This document shows, in pieces, positions 24,859 through 36,719 of a DNA stretch of 64,000 bases. The stretch is from Schistosoma mansoni. Lineage: Eukaryota > Platyhelminthes > Trematoda > Strigeidida > Schistosomatidae. The notes under the pieces were generated by a model. The model was not told the DNA's origin. It saw only the letters and a program-made list of their open reading frames with translations, and ran no database searches. The first letter of the stretch is position 1. Each line of letters starts with the position of its first letter. The translations under genes and the position numbers were made by a program. The stretch covers positions 682,001 through 746,000 of the forward strand of contig NW_017386036.1 in the NCBI RefSeq assembly GCF_000237925.1, given 5' to 3'.

Positions 24859-27090
24859 TCATATTTATTTATTTAAACACATATATATTGGTACAAAAGG
24901 GCACCAGATACATATGCGCCACACAAAATAATGAAAGAAGGAAGAGAAGGGATGAAAAGATAAGGCGGACTGAAATGTACAACCAGAAGACTCTTTCAGT
25001 CAACGAAGTTATCGCCACTCTGTATGAAGAAAGTAGAAGGTTACAGCAGGATCGCCACTCGCTTCTATTCTGAGCCATATCTGATAACGTCTCTAGCCAC
25101 TGTGTTGCACCATCTCTCGGACCCCAACCAGGAAGTCGTGAAGAACCAACAGAAGCTAGCCCTTTGCAGCTTTCTTTCATGCCACGACACCATGTCATAC
25201 ACTGACCTCCTCTCCGCTTTTTCCAACCAGTCCTAGGGTCGGCAAATAATGCACGGCGTGGAAGTCTCTGAGACGACATTTGTAAAACATGTCCAAGCCA
25301 CCGAAGTCGGTGTTTCAAGATGGTGACACCAATTGAATTATCGTCTCTGCGCCCGAACACACGATGCCGAACCTCTGCATTACTAACATGGTGTTGCCAC
25401 TGTATGTCAGCTTTGCCCGATTTCATTACGTAACAGCCTTCGTTTGTGGTCAAACTCACGGTCACCCGGAGTAGATCGACGGGCTTCCATCAGTTGTAAG
25501 GAGCCAGAAGAAACCCAGTGCTTGTAAGCGGGACGTTTCACGAAGCCGCAAGCGGCTTTACTCGCCATTTTCATGGCGTCGTGAAGATGCAACCAATGCT
25601 CATCTATACTTTTCGGTGGGATGGTAGCTAGCCTAGAGGCTAGCTCCGCTCGATACTTACTTGCAACAGATGTTGCAGCCAGTTTACTAACATCGATCCG
25701 TTGGTGGTGGTCAATCCTTCGGCCACTGAAAAGTAAGGTGAGATTGGCGCAGACCAGGGCATGATCAGACTCCAGATAGGTACTCCAAAAGGAGCGGCAG
25801 TCTTGTACACAACCACGCCAGCGGTAGCTGATCGCGATGTGATCAATCTGAGTCCAGGCTTGAGATGCAGAGGGAGGACGCCAGGTGGCACACCGGCGAT
25901 GACTGTGCCGGAAGTTAGTGCTGGCCAGAAACAGGTTGTGGTCTGTGCACAGTTGCAGCAAACGGTCCCCGTTATCTGTCCTGCGACCAACAAGTCCCCA
26001 TCGGCCACCTAAACGACTCTCTTCTGTGCCTAGACGCCCGACCTGAGCATTCAAGTCTTCGGCTAATACTACAATATCTGTCGAACGCGCTTTCTGGAGA
26101 AGAACTGTTAACTGGTGGTAAAACTCATCCTTGATTGCATCCGGGCTGCAATCTGTCGGGGCATAGGCGGAGATGACGAAAAGACACCGTTTCTCACGCC
26201 GGTTTCTTCTTACTTTGATGGAACTTTCTAATCTAACAGCACATAACCGACTGTTAGATAGACAGCAAACATCAACATTAAGACTTTCTAAAGACATAGC
26301 CAGCCCCATCTGTTGTCCGATCTGCATTAGTGTGCGAACGTTGAAGGAAGCCAGCTTGAACGGCGTACGTGGTTTCAGAAAGACTGCTTCAGTATTCGTA
26401 ATCGGTGGAAGCATTCACTTTCAACCAGACAGTGACTGGAGATCGTTTAGATAGGACAGATTTTCCACCATGGGCGAGCTGCTGCATAAGTTGAAAAGTA
26501 AGGTTACACAAATTGGGGATAAAAGGAGGTGAGTTAGCGATATGGTAAATAATAATAATAATAAAGGTAATAATAATGTAAATTGTCTTGCTTTTAGTAT
26601 GAGCAGGGATATTATCGTCAATAGAGTTCATCATTTCATTTATTTGTGTGTGGGCTGTGATACTGCCCGGGTGCCCAAACCGAAGCAGGTGGTTTTCTTA
26701 GGGGGCCACACCCCGAGCCTTTGACCTAAAGGTCTGATCCACAAGGCAGTGGAGCATCGTGAGGAGATGCAGTCCCATGGTAGCCGTTGACCAATGACAG
26801 GTTCTTCCGCCATTCGTTCCATCAGGATACTGGAGTCCATGTGCACCATTGGTTTGGAATCAGGGTTTTCCAACTCCCCTAGGTGGACCCTCCGTGTCCA
26901 CCAATCCGGTTATAGCGCCGGACATTCGCTTTTCGTCCTCTCAATTTCGTAAACAACACCCGTGGTGTGAGAAGGCAGTGAGTAGGACTTCCCTGGCAGA
27001 GGCTATATATTCGCTGGCCATGTGAGAGCATTTCGAGAGGGAGAGTAGACTCTCCCTACTCTCGGTCGTACCAGGGCATTTGGTGGCACT
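24859..27090 (-). mobile_element. RTE-like LINE, internally deleted: 5' leader, endonuclease, RT C-terminus, 3' tail
   Basis: On the minus strand a GC-rich 5' leader (27090-26455) is followed by a 335-codon frame (26414-25407) encoding most of an AP-type endonuclease: [34 protein letters not shown] and [12 protein letters not shown] with the catalytic SDH. Compared with the copy at 47-51 kb it lacks about 50 codons after LNVDVCCLS. The reverse-transcriptase core is missing: after [11 protein letters not shown] the sequence jumps at about 25412 to [11 protein letters not shown] and the C-terminal [21 protein letters not shown] region (frame 25465-24869). The 3' end is ACCAATATATATGTG followed by a TAAA-type tail. 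A TAA microsatellite lies at 26541-26578. This copy cannot encode a polymerase. Confidence 0.88.
26541..26578. repeat. TAA-type microsatellite in RTE LINE leader
   Basis: Interrupted TAA/TAATAA run just upstream of the endonuclease frame of the LINE copy at 24859-27090. Equivalent runs occur at 41517-41561 and 50583-50627 in the sister copies, so the repeat belongs to the family's leader and varies in length between copies. Confidence 0.8.
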
Positions 27091-27995
27091 TTCTTATATC
27101 ATATGGAGTTCTGTTTGTAGCTCCAGAAAGTTAAAACCCACCTAGTACAAATATACGACTCTTCTAAATAGGGAACAACATCCTATTGCCGTCGATATCT
27201 CTCAAATCCATGATAATTTTTGTACGGAACTACCACCGTATTACTGTCAATAAGTCAATGCAGTAAACTAGACTAGACTAATTTTAGTATTGGCAGCAGT
27301 TTCCTTGTACTTGTCTTCGGGTTACAACTAGTGTTAGAAGAGCTACACACGCAAAGTAGTTAGAGTGAATTCGAACCCGAAAAATTGGTCAGCTGCTCAG
27401 CACCTACAAAATTGTTTAACAATGTATGATTTTGCTAGAGAAGTAAAATCAAAATCAGAAGGCACATATTAGGTCAGATTTCACTGAAACTGGAAGCGAT
27501 ACTGTTATGATTTTTCTAACATACGAAATCCTACATCTTTACAACTAAGAAGAGAACACCTAGATTTGACAGTTCAAAAGCAAAGTACTTTAGCACTGTG
27601 ATGATATTTTCTAATTGAACCAATATATTAAACGGCACTACTGATAACTAAAAGATGAACGATTTATCTGATGATCGAAGTTTGTAAGTGAAACTCAACT
27701 AAACACCCACAACACAAAACTCAGGTATAAACCTAACTTCCATAATCTGTGTTAACATTCGCATGTAAGCCAAGTTAATGGAAAAAAATCTAAGTAAGCC
27801 AATTTGTATAATTATGGCCCCATAAATAGGGAAGAGGCCATTAAAAACGAATTAATTGCAAGATTTGCATACGATTAGATTAAATTTAAAGACAACAAAG
27901 ATTCAAATTTAAATGAGATCAAAAGAAATCAAAGAAGCACAAAAGGGAGCACTTCGAAGATTTATTTTTAATTTGCACTGACTGTTTCATGTTGT
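27091..27995. other. No gene recognised
   Basis: AT-rich spacer between the RTE LINE and the candidate exon at 27998. Nothing recognisable was seen. Confidence 0.35.
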
Positions 27996-27997
27996 AG

Positions 27998-28142
27998 CTA
28001 CGAAAAAACTCAGCTGTGGAAGATATTAGAAAAAAAGTACGAGTCCTTACAGAAAGTGAGATTATTCGTAACAAGTTGAAACATCTAAGCACAATCACTA
28101 ACAAGCTAAAAAACGAAGTCAATATTATGAGTAAATCTAGCC
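27998..28142 (+). CDS. Candidate orphan exon, coiled-coil-like, function unknown
   Basis: A lysine-rich open segment (LRKNSAVEDIRKKVRVLTE ... IIRNKLKHLSTITNKLKNEV) starts right after a TTGTAG acceptor-like site and ends at AGCCAG followed by GTACAT, a possible donor. The composition and spacing of hydrophobic residues suggest a coiled coil. An unspliced reading would stop at 28213. No neighbouring exon could be found on the plus strand, and the Gs-alpha gene to the right runs the other way. It may be a real exon of an unrecognised gene or a chance frame. Confidence 0.25.
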
Positions 28143-28213
28143 AGGTACATGAAAGTGTGGCTGTACAGAGAACAGGAGTGAGGGAGGAATATCTAACCAC
28201 TCAAACGGAATAA

Positions 28214-29279
28214 AAAGAAAAGCAGTATCCCGTCCACTTTCAGTAGAGAAAGCTATCACAACGTGAACACAAAGTTCATTAGTGGACGGGATTTTGAATA
28301 CAACAGCGTTGTGTGTTCTACAGTTAAGAATAAAAACCCAAGAACATGAGGCATTCATTTAAGTTAAATAAACCGGAAAACAAGTAATATAAATTCAAAA
28401 AACACAGAACTTAGGCAAATCAGAGAGAGGGGAAATTTCGGGATAGCAAAACTACATGGTAGCGTGTTTCACTGCTAAGAATTGAAACTAGGAAGAAAGA
28501 CAGGAGTTATTCACTGAAAACAAAACAAGTTTACAATTCGAAATATATGATCAAGTCATATGTTTGCATATAACTTGCTTACGATATTTCTTAATCAAAC
28601 ATGTGAAACTGGATACTACTCATTATGAAATATTATTGTGTACGCGTCCAAGGGAAGTTAACACATTGGCACGTCAACTTAACAAATTTGCAAACACGAG
28701 CATATTTACCGATCGAAATACATTACAATCGCATATTACGGTGATAAAACTAAGACAGAGGTGGAAGGAATAACGAGCGTATAGACATCCAAACAGAGGC
28801 AGTTAAAAAAATTCTGATCAACAGTGAATTCGGCAGAAGAGTATGCTTTCAAAACTTAAGAATACCAAAAGAAATAAAGCAGTAATGGTGACATTATTAA
28901 AATAAAAGGATTGAAAAATTAAAATTTAATCGATAAGTTAGAGATTCAGATAAATATACGAATATCTGAGATGGTGTATTACAAATATGATTTTGAAAAC
29001 GTGATATTGTTTGCATCCCGTTTGACATTTTTAAAAAGACATCTAAATCTTCAAACCTGTGAGTCTGTTTTGCAGTGCTTGGTCTTCAAATGCAATTTAG
29101 CATAGATAGGTAGGTTCATAAAGGGAGTAAAATATTCAACTAGATTCGATGCACTGGATAACATTAGTCATAATTAATTATGAGATGGTATTCACAAGCG
29201 TTGGGGGTTTAAAACAGTATACCCTCAAAAAATACTATGGAAGAACAAAAATCAGATTTGGGGCCTACAAAAAGTGTTC
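28214..29279. other. 3' flank of Gs-alpha, no other gene recognised
   Basis: This region should include the 3' untranslated region of the minus-strand Gs-alpha gene, which stops at 29280. No clean AATAAA was found close to the stop. A 69-codon plus-strand frame near 28564 is unsupported. Confidence 0.35.
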
Positions 29280-32200
29280 CTAGAGTAATTCATACTGCCG
29301 CAGGTGCATTCGCTGAATGATATCACGACAATCATTGAATACGCGTCGGATATTTTCCGTATCAACTGCACACGTTAAGTGAGGATAACAATAATGACGT
29401 CCACCATTGTTATTTGATGTTACTTTCTAGAAGCATAAAAGTAAAATATAGACATTATCATGAAGTTACAATAATTTTGAAAAAACTTATTTCAAAAATT
29501 AATATGAAAGTTTAACGGAGTGGTCAAAATCGCAAATATTAGAATGAAACAACTGACTTTATATCCGGAAAACTTTAATGACGAGTGGGTAATTTTCAAG
29601 TTATGATCAATTAGTGAAAAACTACAGATGAATAAAGTAAAATAAGCATAAATACTATTGGGGTCTTAAGTTGTAGTTTAGTAAAAAATCAGAGCGACTT
29701 ACAAGAAATTCATCACGGAAGAAAAATCGGGCACGTACAACTTCTGAGTTTTCATGACGATACTCTGCTAGTGCTGTACAAGAGAGAACGATACTTAAAA
29801 TATCTTGATGATAAGCTATAAATTTATGCAACCACGATAAAAATTTAATACACTTACCAAGTTAAAAGAATATGACGTCCCCAAATTATGAAAGTAATAC
29901 AATGTCTCTGTCATGAATGAATAGATAAAAACATTAAGACGAACTTCCTCATACTTAGGTAGACTATAAGACCTCCTAAAAAAAGTGAAAAAGCTGTTCA
30001 TGGCCACAAATCATAATGACAGTAAAAAACTGACCCAACATTACCAATATAAGTTTATTAGTCGAAATGATGAAGTTGGTTTTCATAAGTGAGAAGAACC
30101 GATGTTCGCATAGATATTTGGAAATATTATTGTTGTAAAACTATCGAAAGGTGAAATGATAAAACTAAATGACCTTTTGCTTCCCGTAAATTCTACTTCA
30201 AAAACATGATTTAAAAACACGAACCAACAATCCCAAGATAGCTGTTAGTCAGTCAAATTTAACGTAGGACCTGGGACATTTTTGCATCAGTTAAACTAAT
30301 CACACTACACTAGCACAACGAGATGAAACTGTCAAGGCAAATCTCTAAGTACGAGAAGCAGTAAGAAAGATTAGGGATATATGTGATTCGAAAAGACAAT
30401 ATAGATTTGTAGACAATCAACGTTGCGGGCTATAGTTTTTTATATAAATACATCAGCTTGTAGAGTAACTAATGGTACATTAGAAACCCAATATTTTTAG
30501 TAATAAGGTTTAGTAAGTCCATGATTGAAATTACTTCGTCAGAGCAATTTTCAAAACCTGACATGAATAAACTTGAGATACCTGATACCAGGAACATGAA
30601 ATCTTTATGATTATTACTGAAGTGAAGGGTAAATGAGATGAAAGAGGATTCAAATAATTGGAAATTACTTATTATTAATCAAACGTTTGCCCTCTATACT
30701 CATATAGTGGAATGGTAACCTGGCTGTTAAAGCACTTGGCTTTCAGTCAATATTTCGCATGCTCGAAACTTCTCCATCTACTTTGGTTTGGGAAACAGCC
30801 CACGCTCAGCTAGTAAGAATCAAAGTCGTAGGGCATAAACTTCTACTTTATATGTGAGTTACAACAATTCTAATTACAACGTCCATAACGTAGAATAATA
30901 ATAGTTAAGAATAACAACTCCCTAAAATTGTTTAGCAACACATTAAACACTTACTGCAGACATTTACTGTTGTAATCAAATACAATAAATCGTAATCAGA
31001 CCATTTTATTTGTCTGGTACTTTGCAATACCAAGGCTCCTTACAGTTTGTTCAGAAAAAGTTGTCACTTCTCAAAAAAATGACATGCCACCAGTCTGGCC
31101 ACGGAAATAGTTGAAAATAACAAATATTTTCCAGGACATCATATTAAAATATACACTAATATACAGGTTGAACAACTATTACCTTATACGCAACATTATT
31201 ACCTAGTGAAAGAAAAACAACGGGAAACCTAAATGAAACAGTAAAGGTTATGTAATGACTTAGTTTTAGCATTTAGGAGGCATTCAAATGAAGCAAAGAT
31301 GAATAATTTCGTTCATGGTTACAATCTGCAAAAAAACATGTTTCATAATGGAGTTTCAAAATAAAATATTTTCCAGCAAAATATGGAAATTTTTAGTCAC
31401 ATATCTTTCGAGCTGTCGATAAACTAACAGTACAAACATACCAAAACGGTAAAAATTGAAGAAAGAACTAAAACACTGTCCCATAAAGCTTACTATCAGC
31501 TGGAGCTTGGTAAGTAGCATAATGCGGGAAATAAACTTCAATCTTGGACTTGCCAGCTAAAACCTTCTCCGTAAGTAAATCTTGCTTGTTAAGAAAGAGA
31601 ATCACAGATATGTTTCGCAACCACCTACAAAGAATAACACGAGAAAAAATACGCTGCTAGTTAGCTGAAGTAAAAATAACTGAGAAATACGTTTGTCCTT
31701 CTTCTTACTACCAAAAATTTTCAAAGAAATATAGCATTTTCCGCGACTCAGAAGAGATAAACTACACTCCGGTGAACAGGATGCTGTAGTAAAGATTTAA
31801 ATTATTACAAATCGGGTTAAAGAAATAACTTAGTTATAATGACAAGTGATTCCTTTATTTCTATCAGATCCTATCAGTTCACCGACAGCGTATTATGCGG
31901 TTAGATACCCCATTCTGTTAAAGAACCTTGCACAAAAATTGCAAAACAGTCATTTAAACTAATTAAACTCGATCTCAGTTCAAGGGTTTCCATATTAACT
32001 ATTTTCATGCTTCAAGATGAAAGGCGAGATTCTTGCAAAGCCACGAGGCCGATGCCTCTTCCGAAAAACAGAGCAAAAACTAATATCGGATCAAGGATTA
32101 TCTACACAATGTGGAAGACCGAGAGAACCATACAAACGGCGAAAATAAGATAGAATCTTGTGTTGTTTGAAATATATGAATCCTATTAGACATAATGTGG

Positions 32201-34858
32201 ACAAAAAAGACTAATTTCAGGAGAGATGATGTTGTATTTCGATCACGAAGAAGAAAGTGCACCACATACACAAGGAATTGCACTGATACCATCCAGAAAA
32301 GCACAAAAGCTCTTATAGGATGGAAAACCAACGGCATCAGGATCGTCATAACACCCTTCAAAACAGCGGCGAATATGACAAAGACCATCTTTATAAGGGG
32401 CTGTAGTTTATCTTATAGAAATTCCCAGGAAGACACCTGAACATTTTGATAGGACGCTTGAGCGTCAATATACAGTGCCACTGTCGTTTCCGTAGTAGTA
32501 GGTCTCGACATCCAAAATGGTGAAAGCAAGATCCTGAAATACAGCACAGCGAGCACCAACCAAATCACACTCGACGGAGCACTGGAAGAGGTGGACGCTT
32601 CCACGCACCTGAGCAGCAACACTGATGAACAAAGAGGATTTGATGCAGGCGTGAAGGCACTGATTGACAAAGTGAGTGTGGCATTCTTACGACTGAAGAT
32701 CACATGGAACTAAGAACGACTGTTAGCCAATATCTGGAAGCACTCGACGGCGGTTTCATCCCGGTGTATAACTTTTCGGTAATGCGTGTCCACAAAGCTG
32801 CACGCGGGAATCGAGCCTAGGACCTTCGGTGTTGCACGAACGCCCAACCTCTACACAGCTGAGCAGGCATCCAACGGAGGTAGGTCGAGACGACCATTCA
32901 ATGCTTCCAGGTTTTGAATGGTGGTCTAACATCGACCAGCTTATGTTCTCAATATTTCAGTGTGGTCTTTTTAAAAATGTTGCATTGCCGTCTCCTAAGT
33001 AACTGTTTCATTGAATATAAGTGGATGGCGTAGAGAACACAAGTGTGCAAACACTGGAACTAGCATATTTCCTTATTAATTTGGGCCAAAATATTCAAAC
33101 TAGAAAAAAAACAGAGAGAAACCAAAGGAGCTGCGTTGGAAAAATGAAAGCTAAAAGTAAAACCATCAACAGGATAGGGATGATAAAATAGTTCGAATCA
33201 AAGAATAAACAGACATATTCGAGTGCTTTTAATACACCAACATAGATATCTACCAAAAACATAGGAAACATACTTTCGAGCAAAGAAGTAGCTAGTGTAT
33301 AACCAGGAAGTTGAGGCATTTTGGAGTGGGGCGATTACCATTTGTACCTTAGCTAAGTTATAAGCAACCGCACATTGTTTGATAAGACCAGTTTTGGGTA
33401 ATGTTATTTAGGAATTAGGACTTCGGAATATTTTACCATTAACTTTGATCATTACCCAGTGATCGTGAAACTGTTGATCTCGTAAATATGTCTTACATCT
33501 GTGAGCCAGATATTTATACATATTTCTTAGCATTTATTAAAATGAAGCTTAGAATACCAATTCCTCGGACGCTTAATAAAGTTGTGTGAATTAGCGTTAT
33601 AAATCTGCTAGGCTGAGGAGTTTGCTTGCGCCAGCTTATATTGTACAATTACATCGACTAATATTTCCGGCAGAATTTGTACTAAGGGAACAACTACCCT
33701 ATGAAAATCTGGACAAACGCGGAAACACACTACAGTTAACAGAGAACTTCACTTAGCTAGGTCTTTCGGAAATCGAATCTTGCGTCTTAAGAGATATGAA
33801 TAATTATTAAACCAATGGAAAATTAATTTTCCTTATAATTATGGATCGGTTAGAATGCCAATAAAAAGCACAGGATCTGAAGACGTTATACAGACAAACC
33901 TGTTGTTCCATATGGAAGCAAGAAGTTCTAAAGACTCCTTTACACGGTTTTGGCTAGGATCTTCTCGTAAGACCATGTTGTACGAAGAACAGGCAGCGAC
34001 AAAAATGATGGCAGTGACATCGTTAAAGCATTGTATCCACTTTCGGCGCTCTTCCCTCTGCCCGCCGACGTCAAACATATGGAAATTAACTTTATCCACG
34101 CTGAACTTGGTTTCAAATATTCCGGAAGTTAGTACACGACAGCGCAGAATATCCTGTTCAGATGGGATGTAGTTTGGAGCGCCGACCTCTAAAGCCTTAT
34201 CAAGGAAACTGGCAAACATTAAAAAAGCTACAACATACTACTTTGCACAGTCGATTAGTTGATACTCATTTGATCTTTCGAATGTTTCCTGTATACCTCC
34301 ATCCTTCCATAATTTGGCGCAATATGTGAAAAACTCCTAGACAAATGTACTACATAATAAATTAGTACCGGCGGATAGTCGAAGTCAGGTTTAGATGCAG
34401 TTTCCAGTATATAATCCCTTAGCTTTCTGTTTTCACTGAGTTCAAGCTTCACTGGTGGTTTCAAAGAACCCATAGCGCCAGCTATCGACTGACAAACTCA
34501 AGCGGTGAAAGAAAACTTACACAAATAGCGTCACGGAGGTTTTTTCGGATTGCATCAATCTTTTCCTTTTTTTCTCTAGCGTATCATAACAAGGGCAAAT
34601 CAAAAATTACCGTTCTGAAAAGCCATCTATGTGCAATATCCTCATTTGTTTAACAATGGTCGACTTCCCAGACTCTCCAGCACCTATCAGAGTTTAAATC
34701 AACCTTATTTTATCAAGCATACCCAGAAGGAGCAGTCTATGTGTAGACTTAAAATTCTTTTTCTCCTTTTCAATTAATTTCTCAATCTGTTTATTTGCAT
34801 CGCTTCGCGTTTTGGCATCTTCCGAAATATTATTTAGTGTGCAACAGCCAATAACCAT
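29280..34858 (-). CDS. GNAS: G protein alpha-s subunit (stimulatory, adenylyl-cyclase activating), 9 exons, complete (378 aa)
   Basis: Gs-alpha is the GTPase that couples receptors to adenylyl cyclase at the plasma membrane. Exons on the minus strand are 34858-34723, 34683-34611, 34575-34521, 34488-34369, 34336-34242, 34208-33900, 31624-31494, 29773-29703 and 29426-29280; all are GT-AG, phases agree and the total is 1137 bp. The start [10 protein letters not shown] has the N-terminal Cys of palmitoylated Gs. All GTP-binding boxes are present: GAGESGKST (P-loop), [14 protein letters not shown] (switch I, including the Arg modified by cholera toxin), [10 protein letters not shown] (switch II with catalytic Gln), LNKQDLL and TCAVDTENI. 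The C-terminus [10 protein letters not shown] is the Gs receptor-binding tail. Introns are 39, 35, 32, 32, 33, 2275, 1720 and 276 bp. Human short Gs-alpha has 380 residues. Confidence 0.97.
30712..30840 (+). repeat. tRNA-derived SINE-like repeat in Gs-alpha intron 7
   Basis: The segment has a tRNA-like start (AGTGGAATGGTAACCTGGC), a GCTTTCAGTC anticodon-arm-like stretch and a B-box-like GCATGCTCGAAACTTC. CTACTTTGGTTTGGGAAAC follows, a tail commonly seen after tRNA-like repeats in schistosome DNA. It does not fold as a sound tRNA (the B box is degenerate), so it is called a repeat and not a tRNA gene. Confidence 0.5.
32007..33270 (+). mobile_element. SR2-like RTE LINE scrap with internal deletion, plus adjoining repeat, in Gs-alpha intron 6
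   Basis: On the plus strand, degraded endonuclease sequence ([19 protein letters not shown], then [14 protein letters not shown]) is joined directly at about 32440-32480 to the RT C-terminal region ([19 protein letters not shown], then [16 protein letters not shown] and [19 protein letters not shown]). Both resemble the SR2 family, with the polymerase core missing between them. The piece runs opposite to Gs-alpha. It is followed at 32740-32905 by a short dispersed repeat with GCGGGAATCGAGCC. A near-identical inverted copy of the core lies at 59060-59762; the weaker match continues to about 33270. Confidence 0.75.
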
Positions 34859-36715
34859 TTTTGACTTTGAAAGAGATATTTATCGGGATGACCGAGATGA
34901 GCAGAACAGCATTATACAATACATCACAATAATCCTACATGAGCTAGAGTCAATGAAGGCATCAAATAAGTCAGAAAGTGAAGTCAACAAACAAAGAATT
35001 CAGTTTTCAATATCCAACACACATGTACCCAGCTACAGGTCCTTCAATGTACATTATATACACGTCAGCTCTGATCTCAGTAATCTAAAACACAAAAAAC
35101 TGAGTAATATCCAGTAAAAAAAGATGTGATGTTCAGAAACATTTTTTAAAAGAACAAGTCCAGTACCAAATCACCATAGCCCATAGATTGTTGGTTCCAT
35201 ATATAGTAAAGATACTCTTTTGTATCGAAGAAAAGCAACAGGCCTTCTGCTTCCGCTGTGATAATCTTCATTCTAGAACTATGGTAGAATGTATCCAAGA
35301 TTTGTTGTTAATAGAAAATCTGAACATCATAAGCAACCATCTACGAGACCCATATAAGGTTGACACTATACTTCGCTTCGTTATTATGTATAAAGTTATT
35401 GGCTCCTGATTTATTCCTGTTATCACTTCAGACCTACATCAACCCACATTTTGAAACTTATAATACTTGCACCACATTTTAGAACGAATATGAATCTTTG
35501 AGATAATAACCGAGACTTGAAACGAAGTGAGTTGCAGCATTAACGCGATAAACAAATTGAAAATCTACCATTCAAGACACTTCCTTAGGTCTTAGGAGAA
35601 CATGAGACAACCTAATAGTAACATAAGTCTGAGCTTATCTGATTAGGCAGTTCTATTTAAAGCTCACAATTACTATGGTAACTGTTTTAGTATGAAACTA
35701 CCGTTCAGGGTTAAAAAAGTTTACCTTTTGATCGTCTTTTTAGCTTTACCCTTTAGCTTTTAAACTTGGTTGTAAATTTTTGAAAGGTATTTAGGTTCGC
35801 TTGCTGGAGTGTATCTGATTACTGATCTTTCGTACGCTCGAAACATCAAACATGACAGCTATGCCGAGATTAAAAGTCAGATGAACGAATAATTATTAGG
35901 TCCGTTATTTGAATTATTTGCTAGTGATTTATAGTTCGTACAAGATGCAAAAGTCATGCCTTCCTACGTGTCGGAATATTTAATGGCTATGCTCAAAGTG
36001 AATGATTCCCGTTTAGGTAAAGTACATTAATTCTATGGAAAATGTACGTTTTTGATTTGTTGTCAAAGGACTCCACTTATCAGATTATTCGGAGCTTCTT
36101 TAACTGACGCCAGTGTGGAATGAAGACCCGGGTATCTTCATATGGTTGATTAGTCAGTTAATTTTCTTAGCTGTTCAATAACCTCGACAGTAGCAAGAGT
36201 TTAATTAAAAAGATTTCACTTTTCTTTTTACTCATCGTCTATAAGCTCAGTCTCCTGTATACATTCAATAATGAAAGGAAGGCGAAAACTGTTAACTCTC
36301 TTGAAGTGATTCAATGATTGGTTATTTTGACTGCTATAACCTATTGTCCTGTCTGGTATCATGTGACAAAAACTACGAGCCAAAATATTGATTTATTTGG
36401 CCTTGTCTCCGAGCTTACAAGTTTTAAGCCAACCAGCACTAGTATCCCTTAGTCAACCCCAAATCTTTATCGGTCCTTGATATGGTGCCTTCTTTATTTT
36501 CCTTTCCACTGGAGTCTAGAACATAATAGTCAGCCTCCCTTGTATGAATATAACATTTCAAAAGTACGTTGCTTATACACAAGCAGACCAGACGGAATCA
36601 GAGCATAAAATGAAAGAAATTTTACAAGATAGGGCCGACAGTGTCCGAATGTGGGAAACTGTGAATAATAGGTTGGAGGTAGACTAAGAATAACGAAAGA
36701 AACCCATTGTGTCAC
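34859..36715. other. Upstream region of Gs-alpha, no gene recognised
   Basis: AT-rich sequence next to the Gs-alpha start codon, expected to hold its promoter. Plus-strand frames at 34812-35117 and 35188-35409 are compositionally ordinary and unsupported. No repeat was recognised up to the gypsy fossil. Confidence 0.4.
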
Positions 36716-36719
36716 TGAA

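Noticed and set aside
25640-26012. Overlapping long frames (122 and 83 codons) on both strands inside the RTE endonuclease, repeated at 42273-42645 and 49498-49870
   Set aside because: They are shadows of the GC-rich endonuclease reading frame; they recur only because the LINE recurs and have no family resemblance.
30712-30784. A tRNA gene
   Set aside because: The B box is degenerate and the arms do not pair soundly; the tail matches a dispersed tRNA-derived repeat.
32098-32388. A hydrophobic 96-codon minus-strand frame resembling a membrane protein, also at 59381-59671
   Set aside because: The opposite strand reads as decayed SR2-like endonuclease; the hydrophobic frame is its antisense shadow and its repetition follows from the copied scrap.
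33095-33319. Hydrophobic 74-codon minus-strand frame in Gs-alpha intron 6
   Set aside because: No family resemblance and no clean exon boundaries; part of the region repeats near 58.9 kb in a different context, so it is more likely repeat sequence.
34812-35117. 101-codon plus-strand frame overlapping the Gs-alpha start
   Set aside because: It overlaps Gs-alpha exon 1 on the other strand and has no recognised motif.
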